A stretch of 64,000 nucleotides of DNA from Rhodohalobacter halophilus (GCF_001715195.1 NZ_MDWE01000011.1:102406-166405), one strand, 5' to 3'. Numbered from the stretch's first letter, positions 43,089-52,922 are shown. A program made the numbers and translations. The notes: generated from the letters alone by a model not told the origin.

Positions 43089-45467
43089 ATGAATGAAGCG
43101 CAAACCAGACTGGAGCTGATTACCCCCGCTTTGAAAGAGGCCGGCTGGGGTGAGGTGGAAGATAGTCATATCCGTGTGGAGGTTCAGATTACGGACGGCC
43201 GGCTGATCGGGAATGGAAACCGAACACCCAGGTTAATTGTCGATTACATCTTAGAGTATAAAAACCGGCAGCTTGCGGTTGTGGAAGCCAAAGCTCGGGA
43301 TAAATACTACACAGATGGCGTGGGGCAGGCGAAGGACTACGCCGAACGGCTGCAGGTACGCCATGCTTTTTCTACCAACGGAGAGCGCATCTACTACATC
43401 GATATGGATGAAGGGTTTGAAGAGGAGATTCAAAACTTTCCAAGTCCGGAAGATTTGTGGCTGAAAACGTATCCGCCTGAGGAGGTTCAGAAGAAGCCTG
43501 AAGTATGGAACTGGAAAGAACGGTTTAATGATGTGCCGTACGAGCGATTGATGGGGAAGTATTTGCCCCGATACTATCAGCGCAATGCCGTGGAAGCCGT
43601 ACTGGATGCTATTGCGGAAGGCCGGGATCGGCTGCTGCTTACGATGGCAACAGGCACCGGAAAAACAGCCACCGCTTTTCATATCTGCTGGAAACTGTTT
43701 CAGGCTAAATGGAATCTGAACCGGGACGGTGAGCGAAGGCCGCGTATTCTGTTTCTGGCTGACCGAAATTTACTGGCTAATCAGGCCACACAAGCGTTCG
43801 GAGCGTTTAATGAAGATGCGATTGTGCGGATTCGTCCCAATGAGATCAAGAAACAGGGCAAAGTACCCACCAACGCCAGCCTCTTCTTTACCATTTTTCA
43901 GACCTTTATGAGCGGGCCGGATAACTCACCCTATTTTGGCGAGTACCCCGAAGATTTTTTCGACTTTATTATTATTGATGAGTGCCACAGAGGCGGAGCC
44001 AATGATGAGAGTTCCTGGCGGGAGATCATGGAGTATTTTAGCCCGGCCGTGCAACTGGGTTTGACCGCCACGCCAAAACGGAATGACAACGTAGATACGT
44101 ACCGATACTTTGGAGAGCCGGTGTACACCTACTCCCTGAAGGCGGGTATCAATGATGGATTTCTGACTCCCTTCAAGGTGAAAGAGATTTCAACGACAGG
44201 CGACAAGTACCGCTATACGCCTGATGATGAAATACTGGAGGGAGAAATCGATGAGGAAAGAGAGTACACGCTCGAAGAGCAGAACCGCATCATCGAACTG
44301 ATGGATGTGGAGAAGTATCGGGTGAAGCTCTTTATGGATATGATGAATCAGAAACAGAAAACCCTGGTGTTTTGCGCCACGCAAATCCATGCGGCAGCCG
44401 TGCGGGATCTGATCAATCAATATGCAGACAGCAGCAATCCCAACTATTGCCACCGAGTAACGGCTGATGACGGCAAGCGGGGTGAAACGCATCTGAATCA
44501 ATTCAAAGATAATGAGCGGACGATACCAACCATTCTGACAACCTCACAGAAGTTGAGTACGGGAGTGGACGCGCCGGAGGTACGGAATATTGTACTGTTA
44601 CGGCCAATCAATACCATGGTGGAATTCAAGCAGATTGTTGGACGTGGTACCAGAGTCTTTGACGGCAAGGATTACTTCACGATCTACGACTTTGTAAATG
44701 CCCACGAGCATTTCAACGATCCTGAGTGGGACGGTGAGCCGATTGCGCCGGAGCCTCCGGGGCCCGGGCCAGAGTCGAAGCCCTGCCCGGTGTGTGGTGA
44801 AAGGCCTTGCACTTGTGTTTCGGAACCTGAACTCTGTGAAGAATGCGGGGAGTATCCATGCATCTGTGAGAAGAAACCGCGAAGAATGGTTCGGGTGAAG
44901 CTTTCCGATAACAAGGTTCGGGAATTAGATTCGATGGTGAAAACCAGCTTCTGGAGCCCGGACGGTAAGCCGATTTCAGCGGATCAATTTATGGAGAATC
45001 TTTTTGGTGAACTGCCGGAACTGTTTAAGAGCGAAGATGAGCTTCGGAGAATTTGGAGTAAGCCCGGAACGAGGAAACAGCTTCTGCAAGAGCTTAGTGA
45101 CCGCGGGTACACCAATCAACAGCTTGAGGACTTGCGCAGAGCGATTCACGGTGAAGAGAGCGACCTGTTTGATGTGTTATCGTATGTGGCGTACCACAAG
45201 GAAATTGTACCCCGGACAGACCGCGCCAATCGGGCAAAGCTGCACCTGGATTCGTACGACCCGAAACAGCAGGAGTTTATCAACTTTGTGCTTGAACAGT
45301 ACGTGAAGGAAGGCGTAAGCGAACTGGATGATGACAAACTTGGCAACCTGCTAAAACTGAAGTACCGGGCCATTGCAGATGCAAAAAGAGAGCTTGGAAA
45401 GATATCGGCCATCCGGAATACGTTTGTGGGTTTTCAGGAGTGGTTGTATAAGGAGAGGGTTGGGTGA
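43089..45467 (+). CDS. hsdR: Type I restriction endonuclease subunit HsdR
   Basis: 792 residues; nuclease plus translocase. The N-terminal PD-(D/E)xK nuclease has LIVDYILEYKN and AVVEAKA. The SF2 motor has Walker A ATGTGKT (187-193), DECH at 297-300, LTATPKR and QIVGRGTRV. An unusual cysteine-rich insertion at 566-593 holds two C-x2-C-x4-C-x-C motifs. The C-terminus matches the EcoEI-type R domain. It is probably co-transcribed with hsdMS but preceded by the tandem repeat. Confidence 0.94.
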   Translation: MNEAQTRLELITPALKEAGWGEVEDSHIRVEVQITDGRLIGNGNRTPRLIVDYILEYKNRQLAVVEAKARDKYYTDGVGQAKDYAERLQVRHAFSTNGERIYYIDMDEGFEEEIQNFPSPEDLWLKTYPPEEVQKKPEVWNWKERFNDVPYERLMGKYLPRYYQRNAVEAVLDAIAEGRDRLLLTMATGTGKTATAFHICWKLFQAKWNLNRDGERRPRILFLADRNLLANQATQAFGAFNEDAIVRIRPNEIKKQGKVPTNASLFFTIFQTFMSGPDNSPYFGEYPEDFFDFIIIDECHRGGANDESSWREIMEYFSPAVQLGLTATPKRNDNVDTYRYFGEPVYTYSLKAGINDGFLTPFKVKEISTTGDKYRYTPDDEILEGEIDEEREYTLEEQNRIIELMDVEKYRVKLFMDMMNQKQKTLVFCATQIHAAAVRDLINQYADSSNPNYCHRVTADDGKRGETHLNQFKDNERTIPTILTTSQKLSTGVDAPEVRNIVLLRPINTMVEFKQIVGRGTRVFDGKDYFTIYDFVNAHEHFNDPEWDGEPIAPEPPGPGPESKPCPVCGERPCTCVSEPELCEECGEYPCICEKKPRRMVRVKLSDNKVRELDSMVKTSFWSPDGKPISADQFMENLFGELPELFKSEDELRRIWSKPGTRKQLLQELSDRGYTNQQLEDLRRAIHGEESDLFDVLSYVAYHKEIVPRTDRANRAKLHLDSYDPKQQEFINFVLEQYVKEGVSELDDDKLGNLLKLKYRAIADAKRELGKISAIRNTFVGFQEWLYKERVG

Positions 45468-45487
45468 GTTAAATTGAAACAATATTT

Positions 45488-45847
45488 ATGAGAGTACTAT
45501 TAGACACCAATATTATCATTCATCGAGAAACAAATCGGATAGTAAACTATCAAATGGGCAACTTTCGGGGAAGCTTACATCTACCTGATAAGATAAGTAA
45601 GGATTTGCACAATAGAATGTTAATCGAAAAAATTGAAAAGGTAATTTTTCAACTTCCTGAAAGGCGGCGGGAAGTTTTTTTGTTGAGCAGATATGAAGGA
45701 AAATCATATAAAGAGATAGCTAATATACTTGGGATTACTGTAAGCACTGTAGAAACCCATATGAGTAAGGCCTTAAAAACAATGAGAGAAAAGTTCCTGC
45801 CTCTATTAGGACTTAGTTTTTTTCTATTTTGCAAGTCAATATTGTAG
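45488..45847 (+). pseudogene. Chimeric relic: PIN-domain N-terminus joined to sigma-70 region 4
   Basis: A 119-residue open frame. Residues 1 to about 26 (MRVLLDTNIIIHRETN) match the start of PIN-domain nucleases often found after hsdR. Residues about 38-105 are a sigma-70 region 4 of ECF type (LPERRREVFLLSRYEG, SYKEIANILGITVSTVETH, MSKALKTMREKF). The PIN active-site acidic residues beyond the first, and sigma region 2, are absent, so neither protein is functional as such. It looks like a deletion fusion. A short HTH-only protein could still bind DNA. Confidence 0.65.
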
Positions 45848-45944
45848 ATGAGATATTTGCTAAAACAAATTTCTGTAGCCTGATAAGAGTGTTTGTTGGG
45901 CATGACATAAATTATTTAAAATCTTATCTATAGCGTTTATCCCC

Positions 45945-47264
45945 ATGAACTCATTTAATACACGCACGGCACAACTTTCCCTTCTTCCATTTCTACTTTT
46001 TATTGCACTCTTTCTCGGTTCGGGGCTGATGCTGCAAGCGCAGGGTGTGGAACGTGCATTTCAACAGCTACCGGGGCACGTGGCCATTATTCCCGCACTG
46101 ATGCTTGCCGTATGGCTGCATCGCGGAAAACTGACTGAGTCAATCGCGATGCTTGTGAAGGGTGCAGGAAACAGCAATATCATTACAATGTGTATGATTT
46201 TTCTGCTGGCGGGTGCGTTTTCGAGTGTGGCTTCTGCAACCGGAGGAGTAGATGCAGTGGTGAACGCCGGGCTTCAGCTCATTCCTGCCGGATTTGTTTT
46301 ACCCGGACTGTTTATGATTGCCGCATTAATTTCTCTGGCAATGGGTACATCGGTAGGTACCATTGGCGCTCTGGCACCGGTGGCGGTTGGTTTTGCACAA
46401 CAGACGGGAACTGACCCTGCTCTGATAGCCGGAGCGCTTTTTGGCGGTGCAATGTTCGGTGACAATCTCTCCATTATTTCCGATACAACGATTGCGGCAA
46501 CACGAACGCAGGGTGTGCCGATGAAGGATAAATTTCGGGAAAATATTAAAATCGCTCTGCCTGCGGCAGTTATCACATTGGTTCTTTTGATGGCTCTGGC
46601 AACAGATGCCGGAGCGGTTTCCAGCGAATCCCCTCAATGGCTGGCTACCATTCCATACATCGCCATTTTGATTCTGGCAGTCGCCGGTATGAATGTTTTT
46701 CTCGTATTAATTTTCGGTGTATTGATGGCAGCCGTTCAGGGCATGTTCCTGACAGAGTACGAGCTGACTGCACTGGGAGGTGATATTGCTTCAGGATTTG
46801 CGGATATGCACGGTATCATGATTCTGGCCATGTTCGTAGGGGCACTGGGTGAGTTTATTAAACGGCAAGGAGGCTTGCAGTGGATTTCCGGGGTGATTAC
46901 CCGAATGGCGGAAAAAGCGTCACGATCAGGAAACAGGGCCCAGCAGCTGGCAATAGGCTGGCTTGTATTTATCACCGATGTCTGCATTGCCAATAACACG
47001 GTCGCAATTGTTGTAACCGGGGAGATCAGCAAGTCGATTGCTGAAAAGCATAATATTTCCGGAAAACGAACCGCCAGTCTGCTCGATATCTTTGCGTGCT
47101 CGGCACAGAGTTTTATTCCCTATGGAAATCAGGCACTGCTCCTAAGCGCTACGTTTGCAATCTCCCCATGGGATGCAGTAACCAACAACTATTACGGTGT
47201 AATACTCCTTGTTTATGTGATCGCTTTTGTTCTGCTTGGAAGAACAAACAGTCGAAAAGATTAA
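45945..47264 (+). CDS. NhaC-family Na+/H+ antiporter
   Basis: 439 residues with about eleven to twelve hydrophobic helices. Family motifs include MIFLLAGAFSSVASATGGVD, MGTSVGTIGALAPVA, GGAMFGDNLSIISDTTIAA and a late FACSAQSFIPYGNQ. It is likely a secondary transporter exchanging Na+ (or an organic substrate) for H+ in the inner membrane. Isolated gene, 97 bp after the chimeric relic. Substrate specificity cannot be assigned; members of this superfamily also act as lactate/malate or amino-acid antiporters. Confidence 0.85.
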   Translation: MNSFNTRTAQLSLLPFLLFIALFLGSGLMLQAQGVERAFQQLPGHVAIIPALMLAVWLHRGKLTESIAMLVKGAGNSNIITMCMIFLLAGAFSSVASATGGVDAVVNAGLQLIPAGFVLPGLFMIAALISLAMGTSVGTIGALAPVAVGFAQQTGTDPALIAGALFGGAMFGDNLSIISDTTIAATRTQGVPMKDKFRENIKIALPAAVITLVLLMALATDAGAVSSESPQWLATIPYIAILILAVAGMNVFLVLIFGVLMAAVQGMFLTEYELTALGGDIASGFADMHGIMILAMFVGALGEFIKRQGGLQWISGVITRMAEKASRSGNRAQQLAIGWLVFITDVCIANNTVAIVVTGEISKSIAEKHNISGKRTASLLDIFACSAQSFIPYGNQALLLSATFAISPWDAVTNNYYGVILLVYVIAFVLLGRTNSRKD

Positions 47265-47409
47265 CGTAAAGGGTTGTGTAAATTCCGAGAGTGTAGGTTA
47301 GAAAATTCAGGAAAATTTATTTAATTCCTTTCTGAGAAATTTTTCAGATAAAAGTCCTTATTTATTTGTTAATTGTGCATAAAGGAACTCTAAGTAATTA
47401 TTTTATAGT

Positions 47410-48582
47410 ATGAATAGGAAAGAGGGCAGTTCGCAACATGACCCCGCTCAAACCAACCTCGAAAAAGAGAACCTCTCACTGATTCTTGAAACCCTGGAGG
47501 GTATCAACAATACAAATGAGTTCAAGACGGTTTTGGTAGAGAGTATGGAGGCTGCCCGTCTTGTTATGAAATCGGAAGCAAGCTCGCTTTTTCTGGTGGA
47601 TGATGATAGAGGGGAGCTTTATATCAGTATTCCAACAGGGCCGGCCAAGGATGAGGTTGCCGGAAAAAGTATTCCAAAAGAGAAAGGGATTGCCGGATGG
47701 GTACTCAAAAATAAAAAACCATATCTTTCCAATGATGTCTCAACATCGGAGCACTTTTACGGTGATTTGGTAGAGTCTTTCACAACCAGAAATATCATCT
47801 GTGTGCCTCTTGTCAGTAAGAACGAAGACGTTTTGGGAGTCATTCAGGCGATGAACAAACGGGATAAGGAGCTTTATCATGAAAACGAAATTGAGGTCTT
47901 TGAAGCTCTTGCCAAACACGTTGCGATCGCTATTGAGCGGACACGAAAGATCGAATCAATGCGCGACACAATAGATGAGAAGGATCTGATGATTGCAGAG
48001 ATTCACCATCGGATTAAAAATAATCTTCAGGCACTATCGGCTCAGGTTCATAAGGATACGGAACAGATAAAAGATAAGAAGGCAAAGGATCTATTCAATA
48101 AAATTGAAGTCCGGATGAAGTCGATGGCCGAACTGCATGACATGCTGGTTGAGAAGAAGATCAACGAAAACATAGATCTCTATGGTTATACTCAAAATTT
48201 AGTTGAGAAAATTGAAGACTCGATGAGTTTTCAACAACTGAACGTTGGGTTTGAGGTGTCCGGTTCGGGTGTGAATATTCCACAAAACAAGGCACTGTTA
48301 TGCGGCCTGATTTTGAATGAGCTGCTAATTAATGTTTACAAACACGCATTTGTGGATGGTGAACGAAAAACGAGTCGTGTTGAGGTAAATGTAGCCGAGG
48401 ATGAGGGTTTGGTTATATTGAGTGTTGCAGACAATGGAATTGGCGTACCGGAAGATTTTTCTACTCAGTCGAAGCACTCCATCGGTATGTGGATCGTTAA
48501 TGAACTGCTTCAAAAGCTTCACGCAGATATGACTATTCTAAATGATCCGGGTGCCCGATTTACCATCACATTTAAGAAGTAG
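47410..48582 (+). CDS. GAF-domain HisKA_2 sensor histidine kinase (first of two)
   Basis: 390 residues, no membrane segment, so cytoplasmic. The GAF domain spans about 30-180 (ASSLFLVDDDRGELYISIP, GIAGWVLKNKKPYLSNDV, IICVPLVSKNEDVLGVIQAM). The dimerisation box EIHHRIKNNLQALS carries the probable phospho-acceptor His200. The HATPase has NELLINVYKHAF and DNGIGVPEDF. The downstream gene is a paralogue over its full length, 68 bp away. No response regulator is adjacent. Confidence 0.9.
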   Translation: MNRKEGSSQHDPAQTNLEKENLSLILETLEGINNTNEFKTVLVESMEAARLVMKSEASSLFLVDDDRGELYISIPTGPAKDEVAGKSIPKEKGIAGWVLKNKKPYLSNDVSTSEHFYGDLVESFTTRNIICVPLVSKNEDVLGVIQAMNKRDKELYHENEIEVFEALAKHVAIAIERTRKIESMRDTIDEKDLMIAEIHHRIKNNLQALSAQVHKDTEQIKDKKAKDLFNKIEVRMKSMAELHDMLVEKKINENIDLYGYTQNLVEKIEDSMSFQQLNVGFEVSGSGVNIPQNKALLCGLILNELLINVYKHAFVDGERKTSRVEVNVAEDEGLVILSVADNGIGVPEDFSTQSKHSIGMWIVNELLQKLHADMTILNDPGARFTITFKK

Positions 48583-48649
48583 CCCTCAAATTTTCGCCTT
48601 TATCCCAAAAATTGTTTATACATAAGGGAGTTAAAAAAAACGGGTACTC

Positions 48650-49825
48650 ATGGAAACACCTGAACTGCATAATCTGAACGAGGGGGATATTCTCAACTCT
48701 GTTCCGGATAGAAACATCCGCGTGCTGCTCGATACGATTGAGGGAATCAACCAAACCAAGGAGTTTAAATCAGTTCTGATAGAGAGCATGGAAGCGATAC
48801 GGTTGGTGATGAACTCAGAAGCCAGCTCATTAATCTTGCAGGATCGGGATACCGGTGAACTTTATGTAAGCATGCCAACAGGTCCCGTTAAGTCGGATAT
48901 TGTTGGTAAGAATATCCCAAAAAATAAAGGAATTTCGGGGTGGGTGGTTGCAAACCGGCGCCCCTATCTGACAAATAAACCATCCGAATCAGAGTATTTC
49001 TACGGAGAGCTGGCTGAAGGATTTACAACCCGAAATATTATTTGTGTTCCGCTCATCAATCGCGATAATGAAGTGATTGGTGTGATGCAGGCGTTAAACA
49101 GAAGAAGCGGTGAAGAGTTTACTTCCCGGGATGTTCCCGTAATGCAGGCACTCGCTTCTCATGTATCCTGTGCAATTGAAAGAACCCGGCTGATTGATCG
49201 CCTTCACGACAGGTTAAAGCAGAAAGACACAATTATTGCTGAAATCCATCATAGGATCAAAAATAACCTTCAGGTAATTCTATCGATAGCCGAAACAGAA
49301 GCGATGGATATGGCGGAGGGTAAAGCGAAGGATGCATTTAAAGATGTTACGTACCGAATTCGTTCGATGGCAAAACTCCACGAGATGTTAAGTGAGAAAA
49401 ACCTGGAAAACAGTGTGGAATTGGGCGGATATCTGAAACAGCTATCCGAAACCATTCAGGAGACGATGAGCTCCATTCTTTATAATGTGAAACTTGAATT
49501 GGAAAGTGAACCGATTGAGGTGCGGCAGGAACAGGCGCTCCTATGCGGGTTGATCTTGAATGAGTTACTGATCAACATTTACAAACATGCATTTCTTGAA
49601 GATGAGAAAGAAGGAAAGATTGAAATCCACCTTTGGGGTGAAAATGAACAGGTTAAGCTTGAGGTTTCTGATAACGGAGTAGGCCTGCCGGAGGATTATC
49701 GATTTGAGAAGAAAGAGTCGATCGGGATGTGGATTGTGGAAGAGCTGCTTAAAAAACTGAATGCTGAAATATCGGTCGATGGAACAGATGGGGCTCGGTT
49801 CACCATCATTTTTCCATTGAAATAG
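48650..49825 (+). CDS. GAF-domain HisKA_2 sensor histidine kinase (second of two)
   Basis: 391 residues, same architecture as its neighbour: GAF (ASSLILQDRDTGELYVSMP, IICVPLINRDNEVIGVMQAL), EIHHRIKNNLQVILSIAETE, and HATPase with NELLINIYKHAFLEDE and DNGVGLPEDY. The two are a tandem duplication with clearly diverged sequences, mainly in the helical region after the phospho-acceptor box. GAF ligand unknown. It is convergent with the FAD monooxygenase gene (5 bp apart). Confidence 0.9.
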   Translation: METPELHNLNEGDILNSVPDRNIRVLLDTIEGINQTKEFKSVLIESMEAIRLVMNSEASSLILQDRDTGELYVSMPTGPVKSDIVGKNIPKNKGISGWVVANRRPYLTNKPSESEYFYGELAEGFTTRNIICVPLINRDNEVIGVMQALNRRSGEEFTSRDVPVMQALASHVSCAIERTRLIDRLHDRLKQKDTIIAEIHHRIKNNLQVILSIAETEAMDMAEGKAKDAFKDVTYRIRSMAKLHEMLSEKNLENSVELGGYLKQLSETIQETMSSILYNVKLELESEPIEVRQEQALLCGLILNELLINIYKHAFLEDEKEGKIEIHLWGENEQVKLEVSDNGVGLPEDYRFEKKESIGMWIVEELLKKLNAEISVDGTDGARFTIIFPLK

Positions 49826-49830
49826 ATTGG

Positions 49831-50985
49831 TCAGACCGGCCATCGTCCTAACCCTCTCATTGTAAATAGCCTGGCTAACAGATGTTTTAACGGTGAATTC
49901 AGAACCACCTTCAATCCGTTTCTTATCCAAATATTTGCAGACTCTTTTCTGCCCAACACCATATTCATGTTAGCGCGTTTGGCCACCTGTTGAGCAATTC
50001 TTCTCTGTTGATTCGAATACTTTTGGAGCTCTGATTTTTGCCTTTCAGGAGAATATCTGATTCGCAGGAATGTTTCGAGGCAGGCTTCTGCATCCAGCCA
50101 CCCGAGATTCATTCCCTGCCCGCCAATGGGGCTTACGATATGAGCGGCATCTCCGGCCAGCACCATTCTTCCATAGGCAAATGTTTTGGCCATCAGGTGC
50201 TGGACTCCGAAGCTGCTGAGCATATTGTTTTCACATGAACCGAGGTGATACCCTGTTCTAATAAAAACCTCTTCGGTCAGTTTTTTTACATTGGGTGTTT
50301 CGAAATAGTGGTCGGTTTTCACAACCCAACGTCTCTGGCCGCTGGGCAGTGGAAATGATTCCACAAGGCCCTTTTTATGCAGATAGACGGCCGCTTGATT
50401 TCCGAATTCTGTATTGTCTTCAAAATCACCCATCATGTAAGTGTCGGGATAGGAATTTCCCTCAAATGGGATGTTGCAGGAATTTCGGACTACACTATGT
50501 TTTCCATCACAGCCGATTACATAGTCTGAGCTGAGATGATGTTTTTCATCCTCTTGCGTATATGATATCTCAACCCGGTTGTTGATCTCTTGAATGTCCT
50601 GAACCTCTGCACCTCGAATGAGCACAGTCCGGTCCAGATCTCGCAATTTGTTTTCGAGAATTTCTTCTGTTTTCCATTGTGGAATTGCAAGGATGTAGGC
50701 ATGAGGCGGGGGACAGGATCGAAAAGAGACTTCACCGGCAAGTTTATAATCCAGAAATGCGAGCCCGCTTTCAATTTTCAGTCCGTATCGAAGAAATGGC
50801 TGGGTAATTCCGGATTGGTCAAACAGATCAAGAGAGACCGGGTGAATTCCAAGAGACTTAGAATGTTGATCAATTTCGGTCCGTTTTTCAAGAACACGAC
50901 AGGAAAATCCATTCTGGACAAATCGAATGGCCAGGTAGAGTCCAACCGGTCCGCCACCCACAATGGTTATATCCATTTTATTCAT
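49831..50985 (-). CDS. FAD-dependent monooxygenase of the PKS operon
   Basis: About 385 residues of the UbiH/PHBH-like aromatic hydroxylase family. N-terminal Rossmann motif TIVGGGPVGLYLA binds FAD. Middle motif VIGCDGKHSVVRN (DG motif) and C-terminal LAGDAAHIVSPIGGQGMNLG (GD motif) are intact. The ATG at 50985 overlaps the methyltransferase stop; ATGs at 50997 and 50976 are alternatives. Third gene of the PKS-methyltransferase-monooxygenase operon, where it probably hydroxylates the aromatic product. Confidence 0.9.
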   Translation of the reverse strand: MNKMDITIVGGGPVGLYLAIRFVQNGFSCRVLEKRTEIDQHSKSLGIHPVSLDLFDQSGITQPFLRYGLKIESGLAFLDYKLAGEVSFRSCPPPHAYILAIPQWKTEEILENKLRDLDRTVLIRGAEVQDIQEINNRVEISYTQEDEKHHLSSDYVIGCDGKHSVVRNSCNIPFEGNSYPDTYMMGDFEDNTEFGNQAAVYLHKKGLVESFPLPSGQRRWVVKTDHYFETPNVKKLTEEVFIRTGYHLGSCENNMLSSFGVQHLMAKTFAYGRMVLAGDAAHIVSPIGGQGMNLGWLDAEACLETFLRIRYSPERQKSELQKYSNQQRRIAQQVAKRANMNMVLGRKESANIWIRNGLKVVLNSPLKHLLARLFTMRGLGRWPV

Positions 50986-51688
50986 TGTCCGGTTCATTTT
51001 GATGAATTGCCAACAGCCTGAACGGAAACTTACGATTTACGATCCATTTATCCGGCAGTAGCTTTTGAAGCTCACTTTTTCTAAAACTTCGACGGATCGA
51101 AAGCTTTCCGTCCGGTACAATAAAACTGTTTCGAAAAAGCATAGGAGTGGTTAATGCAAAGAGTCCGTAACCGATGTCACTTCGTTCAATATCGTTGAAA
51201 ATCACCAGTTGCTTGCTCAGTTTTTCTGCATCCTTGCAAAGGGCTACAATTTTTTCATCCTGCAGGTGATGGAGCAGGTGGTTCGAGATTACAATATCAA
51301 ACTGAAAACCATTTTGAACCAGTTCTTTCGAAGATTTGTGGGTAAAGTGGATCCGGCTGTTGTGGATATTCTTTTTAAAAAAGATATTTGCTCTGGGATC
51401 GGGATCAGATCCGGTAAACTTCATATCAAAACTCTCTTCTGTGCAGAGCCGATCCAGCAGTTTTAAAATATCCCCGCCGCCGCAACCGATATCGAGAATG
51501 GAAACAGGTTCGTTGGCTGATTGAATGATCGGTTTAAGATGATTCCGGAAAATCGATTCCCATCCGGATAATTGTCTGTTGATGGTTTTAAATTGTTGAT
51601 AGGTATTGAAGAGCTTTTCCTGATTGCAATCTTTCTGATCCATCCATTCGGTGAGATCCGGGTTTCGTTTTTTTAAGAAGAACGGCAT
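50978..51688 (-). CDS. SAM-dependent methyltransferase of the PKS operon
   Basis: 236 residues, class I Rossmann methyltransferase. Motif I SILDIGCGGGDILKLL (about residues 68-83), acidic motif II TGSDPDPRA, post-I FDIVISNHLLHHLQDE. Similar to ubiquinone/menaquinone-type or polyketide O-methyltransferases. It overlaps the PKS stop by one base (51688) and the monooxygenase start by a few, so the three genes are one operon. Acceptor inferred to be the PKS product. Confidence 0.88.
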   Translation of the reverse strand: MPFFLKKRNPDLTEWMDQKDCNQEKLFNTYQQFKTINRQLSGWESIFRNHLKPIIQSANEPVSILDIGCGGGDILKLLDRLCTEESFDMKFTGSDPDPRANIFFKKNIHNSRIHFTHKSSKELVQNGFQFDIVISNHLLHHLQDEKIVALCKDAEKLSKQLVIFNDIERSDIGYGLFALTTPMLFRNSFIVPDGKLSIRRSFRKSELQKLLPDKWIVNRKFPFRLLAIHQNEPDNE

Positions 51689-52779
51689 CAGGAACCGGGG
51701 ATTTTTGTCAGCAGAGCAGATTCAAGTGTTAACCCGGGGCCAAATGCCATGGTGAGAGTCCGACCGTTGGTATTGTTCTCCTCAAGAAGTTTTTTCAGAA
51801 CAAAAAGAACAGTGGCACTGCTCATGTTTCCATAGTCTGATAGAACTTGTCTGGATGCCGAAAGGGCGTCTTTCGTTAATAAGAGAGTCTTTTCAACATT
51901 GTCCAGAATGGCACGACCGCCCGGGTGAACACCCCAAAGGTTAATGTCGGAGAGTTCTAACTGATACTGATCCAACACGGGAGACAAAAACGGCTCCAAT
52001 CCTTCTTCCAAAAGCTCGGGTATATAGTTTGATAGAACCATGTTAAATCCGGTATCGCCGATAGACCACGCCATGTCATCCTTACCTTTATCGGTAATAG
52101 CCGATGCAAAGGCATCTATTTGAAAAGCGGAAGTTTCGAGTTTTCGATTACTCACAATTGCTCCGGCGCCACCATCCGCAAAGACAGATGCAGACAGAAG
52201 ATCATCCATTTTTGGATTGGCCTGAAAGTGGAGCGTGCATAACTCTACAGAAACAATCATTACATTCGCTTTGGGATTTGCCAGGCAGATTTGATTAGCC
52301 ATTTTAAGTGCAGGAATAGCTGCATAACAGCCCATAAACCCCAGATGATATCGCTCTGTTTTAGGAGACATACCCAACGATTTGATGATGTCGTAATCCG
52401 GCCCCGGCGTGTAGAATCCGGTACAGGAGACAGTGATAAGATGTGTGATGTCTTCAGAACTGAATCTGGACTGATTGATTAGTTTTTGAGCAACTTCAAC
52501 AAAAAGTTTTCTTCCTTCACGAATGTATGTGTCGTTTCTACTGGCGGTGCCGGGAGTTGCACCCTGCCCATTAAAAAATAGTTGATGATTTGCTGTTTTC
52601 CGGAAATCATCAACAACAGAATAGCGTGTGTTGATACCCGACCTGCTGTAAATATGGTGGATAATTCGTTTATCTCGCTCGCTGCCCGGCACTATCTCTT
52701 TCATTCTGTCTCGCAGCTCTTCCTGGTGATATGAATATTTTGGAACGGCAGTCAGGATGGTGTGAACAAAAGCGGACAT
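51688..52779 (-). CDS. Type III polyketide synthase
   Basis: 363-residue chalcone/stilbene-synthase-fold enzyme; condenses malonyl-CoA units onto an acyl starter. Catalytic Cys151 in HLGFMGCYAAIPAL, histidine in NLWGVHPGGRAIL and asparagine in YGNMSSATVLFVL form the conserved triad. ITVSCTGFYTPGPDY is the family N-terminal motif. First gene of a three-gene operon with methyltransferase and FAD monooxygenase, as in bacterial alkylresorcinol/alkylquinone pathways (srsABC of Streptomyces griseus). Starter specificity unknown. Confidence 0.93.
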   Translation of the reverse strand: MSAFVHTILTAVPKYSYHQEELRDRMKEIVPGSERDKRIIHHIYSRSGINTRYSVVDDFRKTANHQLFFNGQGATPGTASRNDTYIREGRKLFVEVAQKLINQSRFSSEDITHLITVSCTGFYTPGPDYDIIKSLGMSPKTERYHLGFMGCYAAIPALKMANQICLANPKANVMIVSVELCTLHFQANPKMDDLLSASVFADGGAGAIVSNRKLETSAFQIDAFASAITDKGKDDMAWSIGDTGFNMVLSNYIPELLEEGLEPFLSPVLDQYQLELSDINLWGVHPGGRAILDNVEKTLLLTKDALSASRQVLSDYGNMSSATVLFVLKKLLEENNTNGRTLTMAFGPGLTLESALLTKIPGS

Positions 52780-52922
52780 GACAAAAAGATTATGTGACTC
52801 TTTACATTATCATCAACCTGATGGGGCTTGCAATTCGTTCACTCGCATAAAGATGTGATACTAATTTTCAACCAGTTTACTATCTTATTACAAGTAAACA
52901 ATTACACAACGGGGGAGGAGAT

